Origin: Angiostrongylus vasorum
Taxonomy: Eukaryota > Nematoda > Chromadorea > Rhabditida > Metastrongylidae
Reading direction: 5' to 3'
DNA length: 64,000 nucleotides
Assembly: GCA_018806985.1 (NCBI GenBank)
Contig: JADANN010000455.1
Span: 9,986 to 73,985, forward strand
Position 1 is the first letter of the stretch, and every line of letters starts with the position of its first letter. The position numbers were made by a program, and so were the translations under genes. This document shows positions 25,657 through 36,575 of this stretch, in pieces. Under the pieces are notes generated by a model, which was not told the DNA's origin, did not search any database, and worked only from the letters and a program-made list of their open reading frames with translations.

Positions 25657-25885
25657 TACTGCCTATTAATAATTTTCACGGTAGGGTAATGTATGTGGTA
25701 GAACCACAATGGTGCTGAGATATTTGAAAACTACCTAAGAGCTAGCTGAAACGAAGGACCCGCATGGTGTGGTGGTGAACGCATCAGCCCCCCGGAAAGG
25801 GTAATGGCGCGTTTGTTCCCCACCGCAGACACCTGCGGTCCTGAGTTTTGCAAATATCTCAGCACCATTGTGGTTATGTATGCAG
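25657..25885 (+). mobile_element. Foldback element B with tRNA-like core
   Basis: Inverted ends AACCACAATGGTGCTGAGAT and ATCTCAGCACCATTGTGGTT (25,710-25,730 and 25,857-25,876) flank a core with GGTGTGGTGGTGAACGC and GTTTGTTCCCCACC, resembling tRNA A and B boxes. It is preceded by the family head TTTACTGCCTATTA. Related copies are near 28.8, 30.2, 39.7, 45.0, 45.4 and 59.2 kb. The combination of foldback ends and a pol III-like core leaves open whether it is a SINE or a MITE. Confidence 0.6.
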
Positions 25886-26204
25886 ATTTCGATTACGTCT
25901 TTATAACAGTTAGCGGCGAAAACATGTCAGCAAATTCATCGACTTCATTGACCTTGATGGTACAGTACATATAAGCGTTTAACTCCGTGTAAATCTTGTT
26001 ATCGTCGGTGGATGGAAACACCGTATCTGCTTTCATCACAACAGAGAAGCACAACACCCAAGGAATCGCCATGTTGCGGGTGTAGATAGATAGACTGGTG
26101 ACGACGCGCAGTCACAATGAGGAAGCATTGAAGGCTGAAACAGTAGGAATGTAGCTATCATTTTTTGCTATCTAATTGTTTTCAATAATATAAAATCAAT
26201 GGTG

Positions 26205-26300
26205 AAGAGTTGGGCGTCGATGAATTCTTCAGGGATGCGCGCGCTATGCATTAGATTCCACTCGCAGCGTCGTAGAGGTGGCTGAATGCATACTACGTCT
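26205..26300 (-). mobile_element. SINE-A remnant predating the duplication
   Basis: A degenerate SINE-A tail (GGCGTCGATGAATTCTTCAGGGATGC through TGAATGCATA). The equivalent place in the other HHAT copy (56,000-56,110) carries the same remnant just outside exon 4, so the insertion is older than the duplication. Confidence 0.55.
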
Positions 26301-27189
26301 CTCTATATATTAAGGCAAAGCTTTGTCTATGCTGCCAGTCAGTATTTTTTCTTCTTTGAGATAAGTCTTGCATCAAATTGTCAACTCCGAAGGGATTAAA
26401 GCCTTGTTTAACCAGACTACGTTATCGAACCAACGACTACGTGTGTATCGCGCGGTACTCCGCTACGCTATTTGAGCTCGTCGTTACTGTAGACAGCGTT
26501 ATTAGTAGCGAACATACTTTTTCCTACAAAGGGAAAGGTTTTTAGTAATCTGTTGTGATTTAACTATTTATAAGCATTAGCTTTAAGGTGAAGCCCAATG
26601 GGGTGATTGACGTCATGTCGAATAGGTGAAATAATTTATCAAAATATTAACTCTTTCAAACACCAAGGTGAATGTGGGAAATAAACTCGTGAGCCATCCT
26701 GTGGAGGTTGTAATAGGACCTATTTCTATTCTACATCATTTTGAAGCGACTCACTATTTGTAGCATGAATTTGTGAAGTAAAGCGTTTTCTACGCTTATT
26801 GGAAATGAGGGATAACTTGGTCCAGAATTTGTAAGTCGATTACCAATCTTTCGCTGGCTTTAAGACTATTCGGTTATGAAGTCCAACTCTCGCTACTAGT
26901 AAAGTGCCGAGTGTTTTTTGTTCATAACAAAAGTCTGTTTTCGAACTTTGTCACATGGATTTGAAGTGGAAATCCGGCGAGAGACAATGCCAGCTTTACC
27001 CATTTGGTTGTCACGTGGCGAATCACCAAGAAAATTCTGAAGCTGTCAGTGAATATCGAGAAGTTCGAATGGACCACTGTAAAAAAAATATCATTGCCTT
27101 ATCACTTCAGCTTAACATGAAAATCGGTTCACTACGAAATTAAAGAATACATTTAGATGACGCAATTTGCATGAGCGATGGCGTCCCAC

Positions 27190-27380
27190 TCGTAACACAA
27201 CGGCTCTGAGGAAGGCAAAATCGCCGAAACGTCAGCCATCGACCAACAAAACCAACAACAACGACAACGACAACGAAGACCTGTACCAGCCTCGCATCAG
27301 CTAAAGAAGATCAGTTTACAAGATCATATAAGTAGATATATCATCTATCTATGCCGAATTTTATGGAAAGTCGGTCTTTT
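27190..27380 (+). mobile_element. Penelope-type terminal-repeat fragment with hammerhead-like core
   Basis: CTGAGGA at 27,206-27,212, hairpin GGC/GCC, then GAAAC at 27,226-27,230. This is followed by an (AAC)n-rich stretch (27,242-27,282) and, ~130 bp on, GCCGAATTTTATGGAAAGTCGG, a version of the GCCGAGGTTAATAGAAAGTCGG end seen at 53,160 and 54,630. Confidence 0.55.
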
Positions 27381-28479
27381 GAGTTACGTAAGCGGTGGTT
27401 TGATGTTGCCTGCAACAAATAAGCGCCATGTCTTCTCCTGCGGAGACAGGCAAGTTGGTTTTGTATATCCAACCACAATGCAAAACCTTCCAGTGAATAT
27501 CGGCTAGCAGAAACAGTGAAATGGATGAAGTTTATTCCTGTCATTGCGAAATGACCCCGGATATGACAGGACTAGTTAGGATGAGCATGGAGAAATCGGA
27601 AGACCTCGGAGCTATTGTATGCTACGTAAATTAGAAACTACTAAGACAAAATCTGTGTCTATATCGCACTTCCACCAGTTTCCGAACCTTTCACTGAGAT
27701 TTTGCAAGTAAGAAGCGTAAATATGGCATCATCGAACTAGTCGAGACGAGAAGATGCCAATCATTTAACAACCCATAAACCGTTCTCAGCTTAAAAGAAC
27801 AGGGTCAATATTAGATTTAATAATAACCGTGGTTTTACACCCCAACATCTAACAATGACGAAGATGAGGCAAAAAACGTCATATGTGGAGGAAGCAAGAG
27901 GAGTACAGAGTCTCTAAGAGCATTAACGATGCAGTAGGAAAGGGATAGTAAATAAGTAAGACGTAGAGCCATGGTATATGTGCCGATCATCAAAGCACAG
28001 TGTTGGTTCACCTTGCTTCGACTTCACCAATCCTACGGGGTCGGGAAACTTGCTACCAGACTTTCTCTGGAAATGCTCTCTCTCTACAACCCAGTTGGAA
28101 GCGCTCTTCATATTATCGGTGCCCTTATCTTAATAATCGATGGCGAGGACGAAAAATACTAGTTACCGAACTGCAAAGATTAACAGTGGCCTGTGATCGG
28201 CAGTGATGAAAACGTGGGCACACCCAAGCACAGCTGTTACAGGTTTTCACGCTCGACCAGAATCAGTGGGTCGGAAAGGAGAGAAGACGAGGAATCCTGA
28301 AGGACTGGGGAAACATACACAACATGAACCCAACCATCTGAATGAATGACGGTTGCGAAACTAGAAATCGGATTGAGGGAGTGCTATAGGGCGTACGAGG
28401 TTTCCTCAAAAGAACTACTTTCAATAAATCACAGATTAGGTAATCGTTACATGAATGTATATTCTTACGAACTGCCTTT

Positions 28480-28582
28480 TGTTGAGCTGATGCGAGGTTG
28501 GTGTCAGCAGTTGTTGTTGTTGTTGTTGTTGTCGTTGCTGCGTCGACGACATCGCCTTCTTCAGAGCCCGGACGTATTCTAT
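28480..28582 (-). mobile_element. Terminal-repeat fragment, inverted, with (TTG)n
   Basis: On the - strand it reads CTGAAGA, AGGCGATGTCG, then an (AAC)n tract (28,506-28,534 as TTG on +) and CCAACCTCGCATCAGC. It matches the 27.2-kb copy in inverted orientation. The GAAAC part of the core is damaged. Confidence 0.5.
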
Positions 28583-28734
28583 GCAGTGATATACATATAA
28601 TGTTTAATTTTTTTATCTACTGCCTATTGGGTTTTTTTTTAGACTTGGGCTCCCAGCCAGATTCGAACCCTCAATTGCTCTTTCCGGAGAGATAAAGGCT
28701 GAACATTGTGATTTATATTACAACTTAAGCTTAA

Positions 28735-28905
28735 TTGGGTTCGATGCGGATTTGTGCTTGTTAGATCATTCCCGTTGCCAGTGCCACTGTTAGCGTAACA
28801 GTAGGTGGTGCAGTGGATAACATATGAGCCCCCAGAAGGGGGTGATCACGACTTCGAATCTGGGCTGTGGTCCAACTTTTGCAAGTATCTCAATATCATC
28901 AAAGT
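28735..28905 (+). mobile_element. Element B, diverged copy with clear tRNA-like head
   Basis: Begins with GGGTTCGATGCGGATTTGTGC, a family sequence also seen at 45,230 and 59,210. Its core GTGGTGCAGTGGATAAC plus GACTTCGAATCTGGGC looks like a tRNA D arm and T arm at about the right spacing. It ends in GCAAGTATCTCAATATCATC. Confidence 0.55.
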
Positions 28906-29089
28906 GACATCATAGTGAAATTCGTATAGTTCCGTCTATAGTGCTGACTAAGACCTAATATAAAAGTGGACGCCGTTTTATTCAAAAACTGCTCACCGTG
29001 CTCTTGCCGGTGGGACCATCCGTGTCCTGTTCAAGTGGGATGACGAGTGAAACCCACCCAGGTCAGAAAGTTGATTTGAAATAAAGCGC

Positions 29090-29400
29090 CAAGTCACATG
29101 TGATAGTGAGACATTCGTCTTTCCAGTTCACCTTTGGATTTTTGAAATTTATCCAAACGCCTTAAGAGTCAAACGCGTTGATGTTTTTGATTTCTGCGTC
29201 AGCATCCGCACAGTCACTTCAAAACCATCACCATTGTGTTTTTGCAATTTATGTGTGCCGAGAGGAGTGCTTAATCGAATTCTAACCTTACCATCTGGAT
29301 GTTCTTTTATGCTGATACAAAATGACCTGCGATTTCCTAGTGCAGGAATCAGGAACATCAACGTGCAAGACTCTTGAGAGGTTTTAGGATAAATTTCAAA
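29090..29400 (-). pseudogene. Penelope-like element, GIY-YIG endonuclease remnant
   Basis: The - strand frame 29,149-29,361 contains IKEHPDGKVRIRLSTPLGTH followed by a KHNGDGFEVTV stretch and a KTSTRLTLKAF stretch. From memory this matches the C-terminal part of the GIY-YIG endonuclease domain of nematode Penelope-like elements. No RT domain is left beside it. It belongs to a different copy from the composite element at 47-53 kb. Confidence 0.7.
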
Positions 29401-29504
29401 GGTCCATAGATGAAGCGAAAAGAGTGGCTTTTCTCAAATTGATTTTTTTGACCTAGGTGGGTCTTACTCATCCTGAACAACACACAAGTGGTCTCACACG
29501 CAAC

Positions 29505-30012
29505 AACGTTTCTTGGGTTGTTAAGCTGGCACGAAGTTGATGAAGATTCAGCTAATGTTTCGACGGCTTGGTCTTCATCGAAGTTGATGGCCCAAAACAG
29601 AGAGTAGTTCCCAGGATCGACTTTCTATTAACTTCGGCATTGGATTATAAATGTGTCGTTCTCTTTTTCAGCAATCGCGAGGTTGTTATTCAGCACACGT
29701 TTACTTCGGTACACATCGAACACAAACAATGCAACGGTAGCTGACGTGTACAGAAGTAAACGTGTGCTGAATAACAACTTCGCGATTGCTGAAAAGAGAA
29801 CGACACGGATTAGTTTTAAAGCATAGTGACGTTCATTCGTATATTGCACCTTCATTAGCACTGTACATGGTTTGCTGAATTATGTGGATATCGTTACATA
29901 AGATACGCCCAGACTCTGAAGAAGGCGAAATCGCCGAATCGTCAGCCATCGAACGACAACAATAACAATAACAGCGGATACCAACCTCCCATTTGCTGAA
30001 CTAGGCAGTTCA
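29505..30012. mobile_element. Penelope-type terminal repeats in two orientations
   Basis: From 29,610 to 29,740 the - strand carries GAAGTTAATAGAAAGTCG, AACAACCTCGCGATTGCTG and the GCTGACG side. From 29,740 to 29,860 a nearly complementary stretch follows (GTAGCTGACGTGTACAG through AACAACTTCGCGATTGCTG), giving an inverted pair of ~110-bp arms. At 29,916 a + strand copy of the second type starts (CTGAAGA, GGCGAAATCGCC, GAATC). The core here has GAATC rather than GAAAC. Confidence 0.5.
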
Positions 30013-30018
30013 TAGGGA

Positions 30019-30044
30019 ATATATATATATATATATATATATAT
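30019..30044. repeat. (AT)n microsatellite
   Basis: About 12 alternating AT dinucleotides directly after a terminal-repeat fragment. Confidence 0.9.
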
Positions 30045-30144
30045 TTGCTTATATGTAAGGTTTCCTTTCGCGAAAGGAATAATAGAAGTCACTAACCCTA
30101 GTAAATAGGAAATGACCGTCAACAAAGTCTGCAATGTTGGCTGT

Positions 30145-30360
30145 TTTATTTACTGCCTATTACAGTTTTCCACGGCAGGGTATTATGTGTTATACAGCCA
30201 TAATGATGCTGAGATATTTGCAAAACTCCGGACCGCAGATGTCTGCGGTGGGGTGGTGGTGAGCGCGTTAGCCTCCAGAAAAAGTAGTAGCGCGTTCGTT
30301 TCCCACCGCACACGCCTGCGGTCAGGAGTTTTGCAAACATCTCAGCATCAGTGAAGTCAA
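30145..30360 (+). mobile_element. Foldback element B, best-preserved hairpin
   Basis: Arms of ~45 bp are nearly perfectly complementary: TGATGCTGAGATATTTGCAA..CCGCAG near 30,207 and CTGCGGTC..TTTGCAAACATCTCAGCATC near 30,310-30,349. The ~50-nt loop holds GGTGGTGGTGAGCGCGTTAG and GCGTTCGTTTCCCACC. Upstream lies the family head TTTACTGCCTATTACAG and GGCAGGGTATTAT. Confidence 0.65.
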
Positions 30361-31106
30361 CAATTTTAATTTCTACAGTGATAGCTGCTGTTTCCTTTGA
30401 TTGAACGCTTCGGGGACCTCCATCACTATTCGTTCGCTCATTCTCTTCTTCCTTTCCAAGACGTGTGTCGATTTTGATCAAAAAATGGCTCACGTCAGAC
30501 TATGTATGCTGAGGTTGAGGCGCATGTGGGGGGTAGCGTCACAGAAGTGAGGCCATCCCATGTCGGTTAGGTCCATCTTCGCGTTTTCTATGTATCTAAA
30601 ACCACTGAAGACTTCTATATCTACGATGGCGCAGTGTTCTCTAATAATCTTCAAAGCTATTTTGATTCTGTTTTCTGTCCTTAACAGAATTTCCATGAAA
30701 TCAAAGTGCTATAGATCCTAGCTCGTCATTCTGCTGTCGAAATCCTGAACCTATCTATGAGTTGCTGCAGCGCCAGTTGGATGAATTCCAGTTACACGAT
30801 AATGAAGCTTTGTGAGAAACAGCTTTAAAAACCCCCTACGTCTTTTCGAACCACATTCAGTTTCAATAGTTTAGGAAACTTGAACAAATTCCACATATGC
30901 TTTTAAACATTAGTATCTCATCAGTAAGTAGTCCAACCGACGACCAACCTACACTCGCTGAGCCACAACTCAATCGGTTTGAGTTTCGTTCTGCTAGCTA
31001 AAATTGTACCGACGACAGCTGCTGCGGAATGTGCAGTCCATATGAACCAACACAAACCCTTTTCCCACCGCTTCAGCGGCACCGGAACGAAGCGACCGTA
31101 TGACAT

Positions 31107-33460
31107 CGTTGAGGCGATGCTGAAGATTAGAATGTGGATATGGAAAAATGGTGAAGCATTTAAAAAAGTTGGAAAAGCGACATCAGCATGGGTGTTGTCA
31201 TATGTGAGTAGGCGTTACCGTGAATAAAGTTTTTATGCTTTGTCGGCTTTGTCGGCTTCGGAGCACAGAGTAGTGTCGTAGAAACTGAAATCGATGAGCA
31301 ATAAGAATCGACAACTATATTTCACGAGACCATCGGATATTTTATAGTCTATGCCAGCCCTTAGATGTGAGACCTCATCAAGAATTGAAGGGAAAAATGA
31401 ATCAACCTTAGGGAGATGACATTTTGAGGGCGATATGTCTCTATCTAATGTCAAAGGTCAGCATTCATTCAAATGTGAGACGGCTGGCTTTTTCATCAGT
31501 CGTCAGTTTGGAGTCGGAAAAGGTCAGTGCTATGCGTGCTCATGTCGCCCTATGACAATTGGCCAGACTGAGGCCTCGTTTTCTACGTAGTTATTCACTC
31601 TTCAATCCAAAAAAATACTTCTGATATGCACTTTCCTGATTCACTGCTTCATTTCTCCTATTAGTATTTTTTTCTCCTTAAATTTTCAAATTACACAATT
31701 TTCTTTTTAGATGAAATCTCCAACTCTATCATCAGATCTTTTACTAAGGGGTTTCCACAAAAGAAGAAACAACAATGGGGAACCATCAGTGTTATAAGCG
31801 TTTTCGTGTTAATATCCATAGATTTCAACGAAAACTGTCCAGGAATTCATTTGGAGCTTCAACTTTAAACTGGTATATTCAGGCTTACATTGAACCTCAT
31901 CACTAGAAATAGGAACGATTACGATCTAAAGGTCATTGCTAACAAAGCGCAAATTTTTTTCATTCTACTTAGGCCAAATCCCGATTTCTTAAGGGCCACA
32001 GCTCTTTTTCAATGTTCCGAGGCTACTTAACAAGCAGGATATGCGTGTGGTTGTCGTTCGGGTTTGAGTAAAAGTTTCGAAAGAACTAAATTCCTTTCCT
32101 AATTTTTTAGAAGTGTGAGACCAGCCTCGTCTATTCGATTCCCAAGTTTCATTAACTGGTTGACTTATCCATAAATTATCCAGAAAGTGATAGAAAACCC
32201 GCCTAGTCACAAATATTTTGAGCTGTAAATTAGAAATTAAAAGGTTTCAAACGAAAAGCCAAAATAACTCTTCGGTTTTAATCTGCCCTATTTGGTTATC
32301 ATATGAATTCTGTACAAATGTTAACGAATGCCAAACACTTGCTGACGCTTGATGACTAACGCTATTTTATTAAAGTGTCCCGTTCTCCTGCTTCTCAAAA
32401 ATCAATAGTGAATGACATCTTATAAAAGATGTGGAACACAAAGAACCTAACTGGATAGATTGATGACTCATTGTACTAGTTTTCATTTTCTTTTCTATAG
32501 GAGCATTTTCCTTCCAGTCCTGAAATAGTAGTACCAAGTTTTTCCAGCTGATGCCACCAAAAGTAGTTAGCAGCTTTTGTTGGTCGAAGGGAGACTTGGC
32601 ACAAGGCTAACCTTAGGACTTTTATCACGACGGCTACAACACAGCATAAACATAGTCTGGGCTTGGCATTCCTGTGGAAACGTTGAATTCCATTTCAGCT
32701 TGTGTTAAATTGCTGGTGCTGAGCACCCTACTGCACATAACTGCTCGGAATGTTGGAGGACATCATCGTCACTAGGAAGCGCTAAAGATGGGTATGAAGG
32801 AAACTGCTTTAAACATGGAAAAAAATCACATTGATTTAATGTCCCATCGACTATTGTTTCACTACATGAGTTCCAGGAATGAGCAATTGAGAACGATTTT
32901 TGCGTTGTACCATAAGTAAACCTAAGACTAGGCAGTCTAACGAAAAAAGCTCCGGCGTAGACTGCTGGGTGAGAGGACCGGATGCCGCTCTGCTAGTTCT
33001 GCCATCCTCTGCCTGGCACCGCTGCTAGTGATACGGTGGTACAACCGCATCTTTCTGTATTTTCCGACCTAAATAACCAAAAAAGCCGGAAAAATAACGT
33101 TCTATCAAGCTGCCGAAAATTCGGCGTGCTCGATTCACATAGTAAAGTGAGTCCTTTGAATAAATAAGGTTTCATGAAGTGCTATCCTTTAAGTTTACGA
33201 AATACCGGACGCGCCCACTCAAAACTAAAGTTCTATTGAATAGAGCTAGCGACTTGTGTTATAGGGCGAACTTCCTGAGAGAAAAAAGAAAACACTCAGA
33301 AGCACACTTTGCTCAGCATCTTTTGTCATAGATTGTTGATCATTCAATATTTCTCCCAGGATCTAAGATATTTGTGCTCTGCCAAAAAGGATCCTAATTC
33401 TTATAGAACTAGTATAGATGAGGTATTCACTCTAAATTCCCTCAAGAAAATAACGCTCGC
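31107..33460 (-). other. Duplicated 5' flank of HHAT copy 1; possible exons of another gene
   Basis: Blocks here match 60,555-64,000 in the same order: 31,240-31,390 with 60,690-60,830; 32,165-32,440 with 62,110-62,390; 32,490-32,660 with 63,010-63,180; 33,000-33,180 with 63,500-63,760; 33,300-33,460 with 63,870-64,000. Two blocks look exon-like on the - strand. In one, a frame reads FGGISWKNLVLLFQD (sister: FGDINWKGMVVLFQD). In another, TTTACAG precedes a frame with VFYHFLDNLWIS (sister: SFRRFLDNFWIT). I do not recognise the family. A TCTTCAG site at ~31,120 lies just before the copy-1 ATG. Confidence 0.4.
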
Positions 33461-33469
33461 CAGTTTTAC

Positions 33470-34500
33470 TACCTCTGTGGTACTTTGAAGTGAACGATGT
33501 GGATGAACGGATGTGATTGTTCATAGCTGTTGAGATGGAAGTCGTCCAACTTCGGGTTAAGCCTTAGCGTTAAGCGCTCGTGGTGGATTCGCCTAGTCGA
33601 AAAGCAGTGACGTCGACTCGAAACTGTTGAGTGGAGAAGATCGATCGTAGCAAACATTTAAAAGGAACGTACGTGTTGGTGTGAAGGGGTAAACAGCGCT
33701 TGGCTTGACAACAAGCTTATTTATGGAACACCGAGGGGTCATCGTTATGATTTCAGTATACGAATAACTGGACACATTTGAGCCCTTTTTTTGTCTTTTT
33801 ATAAGGAGGATACAACCGTGTGACGCAGCTGTTTGAAAGTGCTGACATCGGATGGAGTTGAAAGCAATGGTAAATGGAAAGACGCTTTCTTTCGTTGTGC
33901 GAAATTCTTATTTAATTGCGAGGGATAGTATGAGTAGCATAGTACGGCAGGATTTGGTCAACGCTCTATGTATGTAGAGAATTGAAGTCACAAATGAAGC
34001 CATCTGTTGTTTGTTCTCCGTTCTAGACAGTTATGATATACCTTCTTGGATTTGGCCAGGCCTAGTAAATTGCATATCAATATACCCTTTCAGGCTCTAA
34101 AGGAGGCGATACTTCCGGAACGTCAGCTACTGTTGTATTGTTTGCTTTTTTATGGAAGTAAATCTGTGCCTTATAACAACGCGATTGCTGAACGAAAAAC
34201 AGCGCATTTATGATCTTTCTTACCTCGATGAGATTTTTTTAATCCCAAAGGACATTAAAAAAATACGTTTTTCGGAGTCATATTTAGTCGTAATACATAT
34301 AGCGACTTCCGTCCTATAAATTTGTGAAGTTCTCAACTCCTGATGTAGTGGCCATGCCCTAGGTGTCGGACTGCAATATAGAGCGTACATAAGAACGCCG
34401 GTTCACTGCTATAGTAATTGCACTAGAAAAGTAGCTTTCCATTCAACACCTAGCATCCAGATAGGAAAAGCAACCGGACGAGAAAATACCTCCTCGTAAA
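33470..34500. other. No gene recognised
   Basis: Spacer between the duplicated block and the RTE remnant. One weak relic of the hammerhead-like core is at 34,095-34,125 (CTAAAGGAGGCGATACTTCCGGAACG pattern, degenerate). Short frames here have no splice or family support. Confidence 0.5.
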
Positions 34501-34529
34501 AACCGCTCGGTGCGGTGTTGCGATGTATT

Positions 34530-35190
34530 GATTCAACTTTCTTTTGCTGATGACACCGTCATCCTTTCAGTGAGTAGCAGCGAAGCAGAGACGATATTCA
34601 ATAACTTTAACGAAATGAGAAAAACGATAAACTGGGTATGAATAGGACGAAGACCTAATTCATGAAGGACCAATAGTGCGAAGGTATACAAATCGAACTG
34701 AATGGTTTCCCGATTAGAAGGACCACCAGGTAGCAGTTCCTTCGACGGTCAATGAGCATAGAGGACAATACGGATGAAGAATTAGGTAGAGGAATTGAAG
34801 CAGCCAAGGCCACATTCGAGTCTCGTACAGAAGCTAGCGGCCAAGTTGTGAGCCCAAAAATTCGCTCCCACTTTTTTTGATTTAAGTAAATGCAACAAAG
34901 AATATGGTCGACAATTCAACAACGTGAGTGACTCTGCGCACCACCCACAGATCGTTTTAACGACGTATTCTGAAATTTAACCGGTACTCACAACAACCAG
35001 CCGGAATACAGATCTCAGGTCTTCGAAAATTACCCCATCTTTCGGGATCCAGGAGAACACGTACACATCGACAGCGCGGCACAATGGGAGATCAATGTAA
35101 TAGGTTTAAATGTAATAGGCAGATAATAGATGGACGAGAAGAACTGTGGAATTGATGGGATTCAAGCATATTACCTGCATGATGGGTGGG
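34530..35190 (+). pseudogene. RTE-type retrotransposon remnant (RT to C-terminus)
   Basis: Starts at the RT catalytic motif: a frame at ~34,535-34,570 reads SFADDTVILS. Further on, scattered over several frames, come the pieces expected of an RTE C-terminus: an ELGRGIEAAKATFES-like segment near 34,785, and a RWTRRTVELM-like segment near 35,130. Many stops and shifts; the 5' half is missing. The part upstream of FADD is not recognisable as RT. Confidence 0.7.
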
Positions 35191-35447
35191 AGTGTTAAGA
35201 GTCCACTTTATCCATCTGCGCTAGCAGATGAAATGGCGCGAAGGATCACGGAGTGTGCCTCACGGATGTCAGTCATCATATTCGAAGCATATTCATGACG
35301 AAAACTGCGCGAGAAAGTTGAAAAAAAGACCATTTTCGTGTGTCAAGCAAAAAATGAAGGATCCACTTACTTTGAGAAGAACTTTTCTGCTGCACTCTGA
35401 AAACGCGTGTTTTCCCAGTGTTGGTCAGATGTACGTATTTTTCGGAG

Positions 35448-35735
35448 TATTTTCCATGGCGCAGTGGTCGGAGGCATCCTGCAACACACACGTAGAATCG
35501 ATCCCCGTGCTCATGGTACACCTAGCCTTCCATCCCTCCGAGGTCGGCAAATTGGTACCAGACTTGTCTGGGAGGACAGCAGCACTGGTTCGATATATCG
35601 GTTGGCCACCGCGAGCAATTGTAAAGACCAGATATGCATTCAATCACCTCCAAACGATGCTTAATGAAGTCGAATGCATACCGCCTCCCTCAGGGGATTG
35701 ATCAACGTCAAAAGCTTTATCCTTTATCGTTTTAA
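35448..35735 (+). mobile_element. SINE-A (tRNA-derived SINE), near full length
   Basis: The head GGCGCAGTGGTCGGAGG (A-box-like) and AGAATCGATCCCC (B-box-like) are ~35 nt apart, as in a tRNA. The body follows with TCGGCAAATTGGTACCAGAC, TTCGATATATCGG and GATATGCATTCAATCACC. The 3' end is GATTGATCAACG plus TTTATCCTTTATCG. A 157-codon frame crossing it (35,228-35,701) is fortuitous. Confidence 0.75.
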
Positions 35736-36060
35736 GCATAATTTATTGACTGTTGTCCACTGGAAATTGACTTCAGTGAGCTTCAAATTGGTTGCGTTTT
35801 CACAGGCTTTATTTCAAGACTCTAATTTGCTTTATCCTTTGTTTTCCAGATTTTCTCTAATTTCGTGTACAACAATCTCCGCGAAGATACCGGAAGTCTG
35901 AAGAAGATCAAGCTGCGCAGAGTACTTTCATTAATGACTTTATTGAGGAAGAATAAGTGAGCAATACATGCAAGATTAGGAACACACCATTGGTGTGCCA
36001 AAAAATAGAGGGGTTGAGAAATCAACGATTCCATGTTTGTTCTGCTCCATATGATAAGAT

Positions 36061-36291
36061 GTGCTGAACTATTTATTGAAATCACTCTTGAGCTGGTTTT
36101 TTGTGCTCATATTTTGTTTCGAAGTCCAAACACACATGGTTGAAGAAGTACCCAAGGATGAGGAGGTGAAGAAGAACGAAGCCAGCGGAGTCACTGAAAT
36201 ACTTGAAATTGTAACGCGTGTTATAAATCCTATAAGAATCGCATCTCTTAATTACTACGATGTAAGCAAGGTTTTTTTTGAAAAAAGATGA
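36061..36291 (+). CDS. Possible first exon of a secreted peptide gene
   Basis: A 76-codon frame begins with a basic-hydrophobic stretch that looks like a signal peptide (MLNYLLKSLLSWFFVLIFCF). A charged segment (EEVPKDEEVKKNEA) and NPIRIASLNYYD follow. The sequence after NYYD is GTAAGC, a plausible splice donor, so translation probably leaves the frame at ~36,261 rather than running to the stop. No downstream exon was found, and SINE-A copies sit on both sides. I do not recognise the protein. It could be a chance frame. Confidence 0.25.
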   Translation: MLNYLLKSLLSWFFVLIFCFEVQTHMVEEVPKDEEVKKNEASGVTEILEIVTRVINPIRIASLNYYDVSKVFFEKR

Positions 36292-36575
36292 GTAGCGCAC
36301 TGGCAAAAAGTCTCTGCAATACACACGTGGTATTTAGTTCGATTACACGCCTTTGGCTCATCAAGCCTTCTATCCCTTCGAGATCAGCAAATTGGTGCCT
36401 TACTTGTCTGACAGCATAGCAGCACTGATTCGATACATCGGTAGGCTACCGCCAGTCATTGTAAAGGTCAGATATGTATTCACTCACCTCTAACGGTATT
36501 AAATGAAGAGAGTGCATGGCACATCTCTCAGGGGTTGATCAATGGCAAACACTTTAATCTTTTTAAGCTAAATTT
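36291..36575 (+). mobile_element. SINE-A, diverged full-length copy
   Basis: Keeps AGTAGCGCACTGGC and TAGTTCGATTACACG at the head, GCAGCACTGATTCGATACAT and GTCATTGTAAAGG in the body, and AGGGGTTGATCAATGGC at the tail. More diverged than the 35.4-kb copy. Confidence 0.65.

Larger units (their letters stand above)
21252..31106 (-). pseudogene. HHAT-like acyltransferase pseudogene (duplicate copy 1)
   Basis: This is the decayed sister of the gene at 39,859-60,554. Recognisable exons, high to low coordinate: E1 30,949-31,106; E2 30,494-30,595; E3 26,947-27,036; E4 25,953-26,134; E5 24,887-25,077; E7 21,708-21,797; E8 up to ~21,339. Lesions seen: E4 is 11 nt shorter than its sister (frameshift). 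E5 has in-frame stops at 25,057-25,059 (TAG) and 24,982-24,984 (TAA), and its donor has changed from CAG/GT to CAAGT. E6 was not found. The E8 acceptor CAG is now CAA. E8 ends at ~21,252 inside the tRNA-derived array, immediately after the FDA codons that contain the predicted catalytic Asp, so exons 9-12 are absent. E1, E3 and E7 keep the same lengths as the sister (158, 90, 90 nt), which argues for fairly recent decay. Confidence 0.88.

Noticed and set aside
35228..35701. 157-codon ORF, one of the longest in the window
   Set aside because: It runs through a SINE-A insertion, and the codons follow the SINE sequence; no protein family is seen.
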